From Shewanella basaltis (GTDB lineage Bacteria > Pseudomonadota > Gammaproteobacteria > Enterobacterales > Shewanellaceae), in contig NZ_JAKILA010000018.1 of NCBI RefSeq assembly GCF_023283885.1, positions 1 through 64,000 of the forward strand: DNA of 64,000 nt. The letters are read 5' to 3'. The notes under the pieces are model-generated. The model had not been told where the DNA came from. It made no database searches and was given only the letters and a program-made list of their open reading frames with translations. Of the stretch, positions 38,564-47,953 are shown one piece after another. Made by a program: the position numbers and the translations under genes. Within the stretch, counting starts at the first letter, position 1, and every line of letters starts with the position of its first letter.

Positions 38564-39049
38564 TTACTCGATAAGCTTTTGCAATTCATCGTACATTGTC
38601 ACACTAATCAGGCTTTCAAGGCTGGCACCACAAGGTAGTGTGAGTGTTGGTGCAATCTCTGCTAAGGGGACTAATACAAAGCTGCGTTGTTTCATGCCGT
38701 AATGCGGCACAATTAGCCGCGTTTCGTTTATTTGCTGTTGTCCGTATAGCAGCAAATCTAAATCAAGGGTGCGCGGACCCCAGCGTTGTATTCTTACTCG
38801 ACCTTGTTGTTGCTCAATGGCTTGTAATGCGTCAAGTAACTTAATGGGCGATAATGTGGTAACAAAACCTGCGACAGCATTGACATAGTCAGGCTGGATC
38901 ACGTCTCCCATTGGTTTTGAGCAATAGTAACTTGAAACCCGCACTGAGCCATCGGTGGCAAGAGTGCTCAGTGCTTCAACCGCAGAGTCGAGTTGCTGTG
39001 TCGGATTAGCTAAGTTAGCGCCGAGTGCGACATAAACCTCAATGGCCAC
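38564..39049 (-). CDS. folK: 2-amino-4-hydroxy-6-hydroxymethyldihydropteridine diphosphokinase FolK
   Basis: FolK transfers pyrophosphate from ATP to the pterin precursor of folate. The 161-aa protein has the YVALGANLANPTQQLDSA start, the GDVIQPDYVNAVAGFVT block, and the RWGPRTLDLDLLLYG signature with its paired Asp. It lies 5 bp downstream of pcnB and 60 bp upstream of panB, so all are likely on one transcript. Confidence 0.95.
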   Translation of the reverse strand: MAIEVYVALGANLANPTQQLDSAVEALSTLATDGSVRVSSYYCSKPMGDVIQPDYVNAVAGFVTTLSPIKLLDALQAIEQQQGRVRIQRWGPRTLDLDLLLYGQQQINETRLIVPHYGMKQRSFVLVPLAEIAPTLTLPCGASLESLISVTMYDELQKLIE

Positions 39050-39054
39050 GTTAA

Positions 39055-40470
39055 TTACTCAGCCGCGGGTTTCGTTTTAGCAGCAGGCTTACGACGGCGC
39101 TTGCGTTGTGGTGCATTACGATTACGACTGTTGCTACCTTTGCTGCTACTTTTAGCGATTTCGCCACGCTCTGTTTCGTCGGCTTCAACAAAGCTTTTCC
39201 ACCAATCGGCTATTTTGGCAATATTGCCCGATTCAACTTCGCCACGAAGCAATAACAAATCGTACGCGGCTCTGAATTTAGGGTTCTCTATCATTTTAAA
39301 AGCACGAGTACCCTGGCTTCTCTCTAAGCGAAGTTGTAATTGCCAAATGTCTTTTGCAGGCGTGCTAAATCGACGAGGAATGCTGATGGTACGACATTGC
39401 TGTTCCATCACATCGCCCATTGCTGCAACGTGAGCGTCGTAAAGGGTTAAGCCGCTTTCGATAGCGATATCATCAGCACGCTGTTTAAGCGGATACCATA
39501 GTATTGCTGCATAAAAAAATGCTGGTGTGACAGGTTTGTCTTGGCTTACGCGCAAGTCAGTGTTTCTCATAACCGCTTGCAACATTTTGGCTGCATGGCC
39601 TTTTGGCGACTCACTTATCAACGCACTCACTTGCGGGAAGAGTGGCGCAAATAACCCAAAGTGTTGCATCATTTGATAGTTTTCTTCTGCTTTGCCTGCA
39701 AAGAAGAGTTTTAATACTTCTTCATACATGCGCGCGGCAGGAATGTCGCTTAATAATGGCGCCAATGTTTTTATGGGTTCTGCGGTGGTTGCATCGATTT
39801 GCATGTCGAGTTTGGTTGCAAATCGAACTGCACGCAACATGCGCACAGGGTCTTCACGGTAGCGTGTTTCAGGATCGCCAATCAGTTTGATTGTGCGCGC
39901 ATTAAGGTCGCTTATTCCACCGCCATAGCTGCGAATAGAGTAGTCGCTAATGTCATAATAGAGGGCGTTAATGGTGAAGTCGCGACGTTCGGCATCTTCG
40001 TCGATTTCGCCATAAACGTTGTCACGTAGTAAACGCCCCTCTGCATTTGATTTAGACACTTTATCGTCTGTCTCTGAGTGATGACCACGAAACGTTGCCA
40101 CCTCGATTACATCACGACCAAACACGATATGAGCGAGCCTAAAACGACGGCCAACCAAACGGCAATTGCGGAACAATTTTTTAATGTCTTCGGGTGTGGC
40201 ATTGGTTACAACGTCAAAATCTTTGGGTTGTAAACCAAGTAAAATGTCGCGCACACCGCCGCCAACCAAATAGGCTTTGTAACCGGACTTATTCAGACGG
40301 TAAAGCACTTTTAGTGCGTTTTCACTAATTTGGCGACGTGAAATGGAGTGACCATCTCTGGAGATGATATCCAGACGTAAGCCATCTTCTTGAATGGGCG
40401 CTTCAAGGACTGGAGCTACTTTGTTGTCTTCAAATAGCTGTTTACAGAATTGGCTGATACGGCGAAAAAT
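39055..40470 (-). CDS. pcnB: Poly(A) polymerase I PcnB, probable AUU start
   Basis: PcnB adds 3' poly(A) tails that speed RNA decay and controls ColE1-type plasmid copy number. The nucleotidyltransferase core shows VGGGVRDILLGLQPKDFDVVTNATPE and LVGRRFRLAHIVFGRDVIEVATFRG, and the Lys/Arg-rich tail is typical. The longest frame with a usual start opens at a GTG (40308), but the frame runs further upstream without a stop. It encodes FRRISQFCKQLF after an ATT at 40470-40468 and continues into ISRRQISENALKVLYRLNK, colinear with E. coli PcnB. GAGG lies 6 bp before that ATT. E. coli pcnB also starts with AUU. From there the protein is 471 aa. Confidence 0.9.
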   Translation of the reverse strand: MFRRISQFCKQLFEDNKVAPVLEAPIQEDGLRLDIISRDGHSISRRQISENALKVLYRLNKSGYKAYLVGGGVRDILLGLQPKDFDVVTNATPEDIKKLFRNCRLVGRRFRLAHIVFGRDVIEVATFRGHHSETDDKVSKSNAEGRLLRDNVYGEIDEDAERRDFTINALYYDISDYSIRSYGGGISDLNARTIKLIGDPETRYREDPVRMLRAVRFATKLDMQIDATTAEPIKTLAPLLSDIPAARMYEEVLKLFFAGKAEENYQMMQHFGLFAPLFPQVSALISESPKGHAAKMLQAVMRNTDLRVSQDKPVTPAFFYAAILWYPLKQRADDIAIESGLTLYDAHVAAMGDVMEQQCRTISIPRRFSTPAKDIWQLQLRLERSQGTRAFKMIENPKFRAAYDLLLLRGEVESGNIAKIADWWKSFVEADETERGEIAKSSSKGSNSRNRNAPQRKRRRKPAAKTKPAAE

Positions 40471-40474
40471 AATA

Positions 40475-40480
40475 CACCTC
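40475..40480 (-). promoter_or_regulatory. Ribosome-binding site for the pcnB AUU start
   Basis: GAGGTG reads on the minus strand and ends 4 bp before ATT at 40470; the GAGG core is 6 bp away. An additional ATT codon in frame directly precedes it (40473-40471) but is only 1 bp from GAGGTG. Confidence 0.6.
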
Positions 40481-40600
40481 GTGATACTAGAATAAATTGA
40501 TTAAAAATCTGGCGGGTATAATACATTAAATGTGATGCAATGAGTATATGTGCGATGTGGCTAAAAGCCGTTAATGCGTCACCTTAATCGCATTTTTTTA

Positions 40601-41488
40601 TTATGTCGCCAGGTTTGTCTTGTCTAATACGATTTCTTTTTGCTTGGGGATCCTTTGCAAGCTAAATTGCGCCACTGCTTGTTGGAGCATAACCTCGACG
40701 GCATCGACGTCAACACTGGGTTGACCTAAGAAGCTCAGGGCTGCATTTATACTGGCTTGCGGCTGCTTAGTGTCTATGGCTGGCGCATGGTTTTGTTTTG
40801 ATAACTTAAATCCTATTTCTGCACAAGCTAATGGTAAATGTAGCCAAGTAGGTGCACTTAATCCTAGTTGCGAAAATAAGCTTATTTGTCGGCAGCTAGC
40901 GTCTAATAAATCGCAGCCTCTGACCACTTCGGTGATGCCTTGAAAAGCGTCATCTAATACCACGGCAAGTTGATAAGCGTACAGTCCATCGCTACGTTTG
41001 ATGATAAAGTCTTCGGCGGCAAAATGGCTGTCGACGGTAACTCTGCCCTGTACAATATCTGTAAATGTACCGACTTTTGCTTGGTTACGGATCCGTATTG
41101 CGCCTTGGGTGAGCAGAGGTTGACATTGACCACAGCGCCCGTCGTAAAGCCCACCATTGGCCTGAATGAGTTTACGAGTACATTGGCAAAAATAGGCGAG
41201 GTCTTGGCTCACTAGCAGATCTATTTGCTGTTGATAGGCATCATAACGTTGGTGTTGGTATAACACTGAATCATGCCAATGTAGGCCATAGGCTTCTAGT
41301 GTGCGAAGAATATCATCGCTGGCACCGGCAATTTCACGAGGGGGGTCAATGTCTTCAATACGAACTAACCATTTGCCTTGCTGGCTGTGGGCGCGCAGGT
41401 AGCTACCTAATGCGGCGATAAGTGACCCAAAGTGTAATGGTCCAGAAGGCGATGGCGCAAAACGGCCAATATAGTGAGTATTGCTCAT
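40601..41488 (-). CDS. gluQ: Glutamyl-queuosine tRNA(Asp) synthetase GluQ
   Basis: GluQ is a paralog of the GluRS catalytic domain that attaches glutamate to the queuosine base at the wobble position of tRNA-Asp. From the ATG at 41488 the product is 295 aa, starting MSNTHYIGRFAPSPSGPLHFG with the HIGH-type motif PSGPLHFGSL. The zinc-binding Cys set is in FCQCTRKL and DGRCGQC, and the KMSKS-like segment is KLSKQNHA. A GTG at 41530 would add 14 residues with no likeness to the family. It lies downstream of dksA, separated by a terminator-like hairpin, as in enterobacteria. Confidence 0.93.
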   Translation of the reverse strand: MSNTHYIGRFAPSPSGPLHFGSLIAALGSYLRAHSQQGKWLVRIEDIDPPREIAGASDDILRTLEAYGLHWHDSVLYQHQRYDAYQQQIDLLVSQDLAYFCQCTRKLIQANGGLYDGRCGQCQPLLTQGAIRIRNQAKVGTFTDIVQGRVTVDSHFAAEDFIIKRSDGLYAYQLAVVLDDAFQGITEVVRGCDLLDASCRQISLFSQLGLSAPTWLHLPLACAEIGFKLSKQNHAPAIDTKQPQASINAALSFLGQPSVDVDAVEVMLQQAVAQFSLQRIPKQKEIVLDKTNLAT

Positions 41489-41578
41489 AGCGGTGAATTT
41501 TTTAGTCGCTAAGGTTACACAGACAATCACATGGCATGGTGAGTGACTATGCTGTTTATGTCAGTTGTAGAAAACAGA

Positions 41579-41599
41579 AGGGCGAGATAATCTCGCCCT
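41579..41599 (-). terminator. Hairpin terminator between dksA and gluQ
   Basis: The perfect palindromic stem AGGGCGAGAT / ATCTCGCCCT has a very short loop; on the minus strand TCTGTTTTC follows. A terminator between dksA and gluQ that limits readthrough is known from enterobacteria; this looks like the equivalent. Confidence 0.7.
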
Positions 41600-41612
41600 A
41601 TTGGATAACGGG

Positions 41613-42056
41613 TTAACCCGCCATCTGTTTTTCTTTAATCTCTGCTAGCGTCTTGCAATCAATACACTGATCGGCAGTTGGACGAGCTTCAAGACGACGG
41701 ATACCGATTTCGATACCGCAAGAGTCACAGAAACCAAAATCATCTTCTTCAATTTTCTGCAATGTCTTTTCTATCTTCTTGATAAGCTTACGTTCTCTAT
41801 CACGAGCACGTAGTTCTAAGCTGAATTCTTCTTCTTGTGCTGCACGGTCTACAGGATCAGGAAAGTTTGCAGCTTCATCTTGCATGTGAGTTAACGTACG
41901 GTCGACTTCTTCACGCAATTGGTTACGCCATGCTTCGAGGATCAGTTTAAAGTGACCACGTTGCTTGCTATTCATGTACTCTTCACCAGCTGACTCCTGG
42001 TAAGCATCTACACCAGCAATAGCGAGTACGCCAAGTTTTTTAGTGCCTTCAGGCAT
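41613..42056 (-). CDS. dksA: RNA polymerase-binding transcription factor DksA
   Basis: DksA enters the RNA polymerase secondary channel and works with ppGpp to repress rRNA and activate amino-acid promoters. The 147-aa protein has the long coiled coil with the tip residues [13 protein letters not shown] (Asp-x-x-Asp-x-Ala type). The four-Cys zinc finger CDSCGIEIG / CIDC follows, and the ending is [35 protein letters not shown] ribosome-binding site precedes the ATG. sfsA lies upstream on the same strand, as in E. coli. Confidence 0.97.
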   Translation of the reverse strand: MPEGTKKLGVLAIAGVDAYQESAGEEYMNSKQRGHFKLILEAWRNQLREEVDRTLTHMQDEAANFPDPVDRAAQEEEFSLELRARDRERKLIKKIEKTLQKIEEDDFGFCDSCGIEIGIRRLEARPTADQCIDCKTLAEIKEKQMAG

Positions 42057-42193
42057 AACGCATCTCCTGTAATCTTTTGCGTTTTAAGGGCGTCTTAAAT
42101 TTACGGCCGCTATGTCTTATTTTTACGGCCGCTATCTATACCAGAAACTCTATAGCTAGGCAAATTTTTTGCTTAGTATTTCAGTGTTTTTAT

Positions 42194-42898
42194 TTACAGT
42201 ATCACGTTACAGGGGGCAATTATTTGACTTACCTGTGGTGAAAGGGCTGTTTTATAAGCTAACACTTCAACGCCCTGAATGACGGCTTGTTCAAGTAAGT
42301 CTGCGTATTGTGGGTCAATATGGCGCGCGGGTTTTACTGTTGATATGCCACTGTGCTGCACCACAAACAATAATACTGCTCGGTGGCCCATAGTGACCAT
42401 TTGGATGAGTTCACGTAGATGCTTTTGTCCCCGCGTTGTGACGGCATCAGGAAAGTAACCCACATGGTCTTCTAGTAAGGTACAACTTTTCACTTCAATA
42501 TAGCATTCTGGCAGGGTTTGGCTAGTGAGCAAGATATCGATTCTGCTATTTTCATGGCCATATTTTACTTCGCGTTTTAACGTGTCATAGCCTTGCAGTT
42601 CAGTAATCACATGTTGCTTGATGGCTTCTTCTGCAAGGGCGTTAGCTCGTCCGGTATTGATACCAATCAAATGTTGTTGATCTGTTTGCATTATCTCCCA
42701 GGTGTGGGGATATTTTCGTTTGGGGTTATCTGAGGTTGAAAACCAAACTGGCTGGCCCGGAAATAGGCAGTTTTTCATGGAACCTGTGTTGGGGCAATGA
42801 ATGGTGATGATCTGTCCATCTGGCAGGCTGACATCGGCTAAAAAGCGTTTATAACGTTTTAGTAATATGCCAGTTTCTAATTTGGGTTCAAATTGCAT
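42194..42898 (-). CDS. sfsA: Sugar fermentation stimulation protein SfsA
   Basis: SfsA is a DNA-binding, nuclease-fold-like protein first found as a stimulator of maltose metabolism in E. coli; its exact function is unresolved. The 234-aa protein shows [72 protein letters not shown] and FVVQHSG, all typical. The D...E-K motif is that of PD-(D/E)xK nucleases. It is upstream of dksA on the minus strand. Confidence 0.95.
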   Translation of the reverse strand: MQFEPKLETGILLKRYKRFLADVSLPDGQIITIHCPNTGSMKNCLFPGQPVWFSTSDNPKRKYPHTWEIMQTDQQHLIGINTGRANALAEEAIKQHVITELQGYDTLKREVKYGHENSRIDILLTSQTLPECYIEVKSCTLLEDHVGYFPDAVTTRGQKHLRELIQMVTMGHRAVLLFVVQHSGISTVKPARHIDPQYADLLEQAVIQGVEVLAYKTALSPQVSQIIAPCNVIL

Positions 42899-43131
42899 GT
42901 GAGTAAATATGCCATTGGTTCATTTACAACAATGCTAACAAATTTTAGCTTGGTTTATCGATTATGTTTTGTCTACACTACTGCCATTCGCTCGAGTTTT
43001 AGACTGGGCTGTTGTTCCAGTATTGATAGTAATGTATTCACTTAATAAGCATTGCTATTTAAACAATTGACGAGTAAAGCACAACCAGCTCTTACGTATT
43101 AGCGCTATTTTGCGCACAACAAGGAATGACT

Positions 43132-44406
43132 ATGGATATTATGACGGTAATGCTGACCAATGAGGCGCCGGCGGCTCATTGGGGTAAAGCGGATGTAACT
43201 TATCAAGGCGCACAATCTTTGATCCACCTATCTGGTAGTGATGAGTTACGCCAAGTGCAAATGGCAGCAAGAAAAATACGTAATCAAGGCGTAAATGCTG
43301 TGCAGTTAGCGGGTGATTTGTGGAACGTGCATTCTCAGTGGGCGTTTGCACAAGGTTTTGCCACGGCTAAAGCGGGTTATCAAGTGCTTTGGTGTGGCAG
43401 TGAGTCAGATAAAGCTACGTTAACTCAACGTGCTGAGGCCGCTCAATTTGCTCGTAAGTTAATTAATGACACACCAGAAGATTTATCGCCTGTCGGTTTA
43501 GCAACTCAAGCAGCTGCCTGGTTAAAAGACATTGGTGGTGACAAAATCAGCTTTAATATTGTTGAAGGCCAAGAACTGTTAGAAAAAAAATGGGTGGGTA
43601 TCCATGCTGTGGGTCGTGGCAGTGAGCGTCCACCTGCATTGCTTGAGCTTGATTTTAATCCGCTTGCAGCAGATGCTCCGGTGTCAGTTGCCTTGGTCGG
43701 TAAAGGGATAACCTTTGACTCTGGCGGTTATAGCCTTAAGTCATCCGAAGGTATGTTGGCCATGAAGTGTGACATGGGCGGCGCGGCGACGGTGACAGCC
43801 GCGCTTGGTTTAGCAATGAAAGCTGGATTAAATAAACGCGTAAAACTGTTTTTATGTTGCGCAGAAAACTTAGTCAGTGGTCGTGCGTTTAAGCTGGGTG
43901 ATATTTTAACTTACAAAAATGGCACCACAGTTGAAATTGTGAATACCGACGCAGAAGGGCGTTTAGTGTTAGCCGATGGTCTACAGGCCGCGTCAGAAAC
44001 GGGTGCGCCATTGATTATTGACGCTGCAACCTTAACTGGTGCTGCAGTTATGGCTGTTGGTTCTAACTACAATGCTATCTTCTCACCACAAACCGCCACT
44101 CTCCAATTGGCACAAAAACGTGCGGCTGCGGTGTCTGAAAACGTATGGCCATTACCGTTAGATCCTTGGCACAAAGATATGTGTCCATCGGCGTACGCAG
44201 ACACAGCAAACAGTCGTCCTGTAAAAGGGGGAGGAGCTGGCGGCGCATCTAATGCGGCTGGTTTCTTATGGCGTTTTGTGTCACCACAAGCCAACTGGTT
44301 GCATGTTGACTTAGCGGCGGCATTTGAGTCTTCAGCTTCAGCATTGTGGGCTGCAGGTGCAACAACTCATGGTGTGTTAACCATTGCTGAGTTATTAAAA
44401 GACTAG
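43132..44406 (+). CDS. pepB: Aminopeptidase B (leucyl aminopeptidase family M17)
   Basis: PepB is a manganese-dependent M17 aminopeptidase that trims N-terminal residues from peptides in the cytoplasm. From the ATG at 43132 the product is 424 aa. The M17 active-site blocks VGKGITFDSGGYSLK, MKCDMGGAATVTAAL and the signature NTDAEGRL are intact, with two-metal ligands K, D, D, D and E. An ATG at 43126 abuts the AAGGA, so the second ATG is preferred. A hairpin terminator follows at 44564. Confidence 0.94.
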   Translation: MDIMTVMLTNEAPAAHWGKADVTYQGAQSLIHLSGSDELRQVQMAARKIRNQGVNAVQLAGDLWNVHSQWAFAQGFATAKAGYQVLWCGSESDKATLTQRAEAAQFARKLINDTPEDLSPVGLATQAAAWLKDIGGDKISFNIVEGQELLEKKWVGIHAVGRGSERPPALLELDFNPLAADAPVSVALVGKGITFDSGGYSLKSSEGMLAMKCDMGGAATVTAALGLAMKAGLNKRVKLFLCCAENLVSGRAFKLGDILTYKNGTTVEIVNTDAEGRLVLADGLQAASETGAPLIIDAATLTGAAVMAVGSNYNAIFSPQTATLQLAQKRAAAVSENVWPLPLDPWHKDMCPSAYADTANSRPVKGGGAGGASNAAGFLWRFVSPQANWLHVDLAAAFESSASALWAAGATTHGVLTIAELLKD

Positions 44407-44563
44407 TGCCAGTTAATCCTTGCTGGTTACATCTTGTTTAAGTGGACGTTATGTAAGAGTCATCAGCATTATTTGAGGCGTCGGTAATGACTTAAGCCTT
44501 GAAAGATTAGCCAACGTTAACCAGTAACATGTTAATCATTAAATTGTAAAAAATGAAATGTAG

Positions 44564-44605
44564 ACCGCTAATAGTGAATCGCCATTATTAGCGGTTTTTT
44601 ATTTT
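44564..44605 (+). terminator. Intrinsic terminator after pepB
   Basis: ACCGCTAATA (44564-44573) pairs with TATTAGCGGT (44586-44595), followed by TTTTTATTTT. Confidence 0.9.
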
Positions 44606-44644
44606 GCGAAACCCCAATGTTTGCTGACTAGACTGTATGCTAGC

Positions 44645-44663
44645 TATCTAGAGTTCAGGTTAG
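44645..44663 (+). repeat. Fragment of a repeat-family end
   Basis: TATCTAGAGTTCAGGTTAG is nearly identical to the right end TTATCCAGAGTTCAGGTTA of the 44806/62892 family. It stands alone about 140 bp from the full copy. Confidence 0.5.
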
Positions 44664-44805
44664 TTAAGATTGATATAACCTTAAGAATTAATGTTTTTGG
44701 TAGTTTGGACTTCATCGCAATATGAGTAAATACAGCATGCTAATATGTTGCGTTAATTGTTGACTGGAATGGGGTGGTTGATTCTTTTGTTGTTAAAGAT
44801 ATTAA

Positions 44806-45005
44806 TAAACCTCAGCTCTGGATAACAAACGCCTTTCAAGCAGTCCTTTGCCTTCCTCACTGCGTTGAATTAACTTGCAATAGGCTAGCTATTGACGCGT
44901 TAATTCGCCTTGTTAGCAAAACAAATCACAAGCTTGACAGTGGATTTTAGTCAATCTATTGATTTATATCGTTATCAATACATCTCTTATCCAGAGTTGA
45001 GGTTA
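44806..45005 (+). mobile_element. Non-coding inverted-repeat element, copy 1
   Basis: The left end AAACCTCAGCTCTGGATAAC is answered by an inverted right end (TTATCCAGAGTTGAGGTT). The interior contains CTGCGTTGAATTAACTTGC and GCTAGCTATTGACGCGTT, which form a hairpin (GAATTAAC/GTTAATTC and CAATAG/CTATTG). A second copy in opposite orientation lies at 62892-63088. Size, inverted ends and lack of ORF suggest a MITE. Confidence 0.72.
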
Positions 45006-45440
45006 ATCAGTCTTTCTGTTGATATATACCCTTGTGTCTTCATTTTATTTGCTCAGTAACCCTGAGTAACTGGTCCGATCTACAGGATCTCAAAAACATA
45101 ATTGCATGTGTAAATTACGCTCTCTAACACACGCCGTACTTGAACTGTATAAGGTTGGCAACCCATGCTACATCATAGATATTTGTTTTATTGATGGTTT
45201 TTATTAACTGAGATGAATTGCTCATCTTGGGGAGATTCAAACCGGTTTGCGTAATCCCTTAATTAGTAATGGGTTGAAACCCTAACCCGAATAGATTATT
45301 AATACAGCATGATATAAACAAATCTCGTTAATTGTGATTGACTAAACTACACTAAAAACAAGTGTAAGTGACAAACTTAACGAAAACCCATGTTTTTATT
45401 CCTGAGCAAATTGAATTGCAATCTTTGATTGAGTTGATGA

Positions 45441-47747
45441 ATGGCAGATAGCACCCAACAACTGTTGAAAAGTGTTTTTACGAATGGACCTATTGAAGGG
45501 AATAATACTTCGGTGTTAGATCTGCTCAATCGGGCGCTTGAGCTTGTCTGTGAGCGACTTGAATGCAGTGCTGCATTTATATTGACCAGCCAATTTGATA
45601 ACGTGTTTGCACCCGACAGTGACATCATCGACACTACCGAACAGCATTGTGCCAGTCACTTTGCCGCGTTAACTGATGTTAGTGTTCAATTTAATCAAGC
45701 GGTGCAGAGCCATCAAAAATTATGTAAATCGCTACTAGAAAATACTCAGCCCATTATTTATTGCGCAGTAGATGATAATCAAACCGTATTCGATGAGGCG
45801 CCTTTGCTGGTGCCATTATTACAAACTTTTTCATCGTTAAACATTGATTGCCAACATCTTGCAATCAGTCCGGTATTACAAGTTGGTAATGTTAAAGTCA
45901 TATTAGGCGCCTTGTGTGTTACCGACTCCAAAGGCGCCACAAGTCAGAGCAATCCATGTGAGTTTGTGTATAAATTACTTGATGACACAGCCTATCAACT
46001 CGCGTCGGCGCTAGAACTGCGCCGTTTAGCTGTGGTGCTTGACAGCAAAGATAAGCAGTATCAGGAGTTATTCCAGCTACTGCCAATGGCATGTGCCTTA
46101 ATTGATTTACATAATACCGTCGTACTGCAAAATGATATTTGGCTAAGTATTTTGCCTATTAGGCAAGGCGATAACCTCTTTCACGTATTACGTGATGAAG
46201 ACCACCCGTTGCTTAATGACACCTTACATATTGTTCGCGAAGGTATTTTACGGCAGGCGTGGTGTGAGATCCCTTTACGCAATGGTGCCCAAAATCATTG
46301 GTACAAGTTCAGCTTTTGTCATGCATTAAACCGCCAAAAGCAACTATTACTGATGATAGAAGATGTTACCGAACGTTACCGTTTGGCCGATGAACTGTCT
46401 TTCCATTCCCATCATGACATGCTGACCGGACTGCCTAATCGAGTGCAGTTTGAGAATATGCTCGACGATTTACTAAACGATGAAGAGCATATTCCGGCAT
46501 GCATTGCCTTTCTCGATCTTGATCAATTTCAGGTGGTTAACGATCTCAGTGGCCATTTGGCGGGTGATCAATTATTGCAACAAGTTGCCGTGCGTTTAAA
46601 GCAATTGTTACGCAAAGGCGATGTTGTTGCTCGCCTTGGTGGTGATGAGTTTGGTTTATTAATGCATTACTCAGACAAGGCTTCGGCGCAACTGGTTGCT
46701 AAACGAATCTGCCAGCAACTGTTTGATCATGAATTTATTTGGAAAGGCATTAAACACAATATCAGTGCCAGCATTGGTATTGCACAGGTCGACTATGGTG
46801 ATAGCGATATTTATGGCGTAATGAGTAAAGCCGACGCTGCATGTCAGTTGGCAAAAGAAGACGGCCGCAATCGCTGGCATTTCTATAATCCAGACGATCC
46901 GCAAATGCACATCATGTATAACCAGATGTTAGCGTCTGTCGATATTGCCGGGGCTTTGGCACTCAATCAATTTGAATTGTTTTACCAACTCATTGAGCCG
47001 CTTAATAAGCAAGAGAGCGGCATACACATGGAAATCTTGCTACGCATGGTACAAAGCGATGGTTCCTATGTGTCCCCAGGAGTGTTTTTACCCGCTGCAG
47101 AACGCTATAACCTAGCGCCGCGTGTCGACAGTTGGGTCATTGATAATTTACTAAAATGGGGTGGCGAAAACCTCAATGTTTGGCAGCAACTGTCTATGGT
47201 GTCGGTTAATTTGTCAGCCATGTCATTGGCGGACCAAAAATTTATGAACTGGCTTGAAATGCGCTTAATGGTTGAGCCTGAGCTTGTTGATAAATTGTGT
47301 TTTGAAATTACCGAGACCGCTGCTGTTAGCCAGTTAGAGCAAGCCACAGGATTAATCGATTTACTGAAACCATTTGGTTGTAAATTGGCCCTAGATGATT
47401 TTGGTTCTGGTTTTTCCAGTTTTGCTTATTTAAAGTGCCTTGATGTTGATTATGTCAAAATTGATGGTCAGTTTGTGGTGAATTTATGCAGTAATCGCCA
47501 CGACAAAGCCATTGTGTCGGCGATTTGCCAATTAGGTAAAGACATGAATTTTGAAGTGATTGCCGAGTTTGTTGAAAACACAAACATTGGTGAATACCTG
47601 AGAAACATTGGCGTTGATTATGCCCAAGGTTACGCAATCAACAAACCTACTCGTTTAATTGAGCTTGTTAGCGGCCTTCGAAGCCCTTGGTTAACAGACG
47701 CGACGAGTGTCATTACTGAAGAAGAGCGAAAAGCATTAGACCTTTAG
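45441..47747 (+). CDS. GGDEF-EAL cyclic-di-GMP protein with N-terminal sensory region
   Basis: The 768-aa cytoplasmic protein carries three parts. First is a GAF-like N-terminal region (about residues 1-200) and a PAS-like segment (about 205-310). Second is a GGDEF domain with HDMLTGLPNR, an intact GGDEF motif and a product-inhibition I-site RKGD five residues before it. Third is an EAL domain with ExLxR preserved as EILLR in place of EALLR, and catalytic blocks FEITETAAV, LDDFGSGFSS and VKIDGQFV. It could make or break c-di-GMP; the I-site suggests feedback control. An in-frame TGA lies right before the ATG, fixing the start. Confidence 0.9.
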   Translation: MADSTQQLLKSVFTNGPIEGNNTSVLDLLNRALELVCERLECSAAFILTSQFDNVFAPDSDIIDTTEQHCASHFAALTDVSVQFNQAVQSHQKLCKSLLENTQPIIYCAVDDNQTVFDEAPLLVPLLQTFSSLNIDCQHLAISPVLQVGNVKVILGALCVTDSKGATSQSNPCEFVYKLLDDTAYQLASALELRRLAVVLDSKDKQYQELFQLLPMACALIDLHNTVVLQNDIWLSILPIRQGDNLFHVLRDEDHPLLNDTLHIVREGILRQAWCEIPLRNGAQNHWYKFSFCHALNRQKQLLLMIEDVTERYRLADELSFHSHHDMLTGLPNRVQFENMLDDLLNDEEHIPACIAFLDLDQFQVVNDLSGHLAGDQLLQQVAVRLKQLLRKGDVVARLGGDEFGLLMHYSDKASAQLVAKRICQQLFDHEFIWKGIKHNISASIGIAQVDYGDSDIYGVMSKADAACQLAKEDGRNRWHFYNPDDPQMHIMYNQMLASVDIAGALALNQFELFYQLIEPLNKQESGIHMEILLRMVQSDGSYVSPGVFLPAAERYNLAPRVDSWVIDNLLKWGGENLNVWQQLSMVSVNLSAMSLADQKFMNWLEMRLMVEPELVDKLCFEITETAAVSQLEQATGLIDLLKPFGCKLALDDFGSGFSSFAYLKCLDVDYVKIDGQFVVNLCSNRHDKAIVSAICQLGKDMNFEVIAEFVENTNIGEYLRNIGVDYAQGYAINKPTRLIELVSGLRSPWLTDATSVITEEERKALDL

Positions 47748-47953
47748 CATTACAGGTGTTGATATTATGGTGTTTGTGTGTCGGGCTCATTCTTGCAAAG
47801 ATAAGTATTGTGAAAGATAAGCTAAGATTTATGCCCCACACCTTGCTTACCTTTATGTAAAATCTGACGTTAATTGAACATCTTCAGCCGCATTGGGTAT
47901 ATGCTCTCGATTAGTATAAAATACCGCGTAAAATCACTGCCACAGTAAATACC

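Larger units (their letters stand above)
44606..45440. other. Long gene-free gap between pepB and the GGDEF-EAL gene
   Basis: This gap of about 835 bp holds a fragment of a repeat end (44645-44663), a full-length repeat element (44806-45005) and, from 45006 to 45440, AT-rich sequence in which I see no gene. Some inverted symmetry is present near AATCCCTTAATTAG (about 45255). The promoter of the GGDEF-EAL gene must lie in the last part. Confidence 0.45.

Noticed and set aside
40573..40600. Hairpin AATGCG/CGCATT with T run between gluQ and pcnB
   Set aside because: The T run is on the plus strand, while both flanking genes are on the minus strand, so it cannot be the terminator of gluQ as read. 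Left unassigned.
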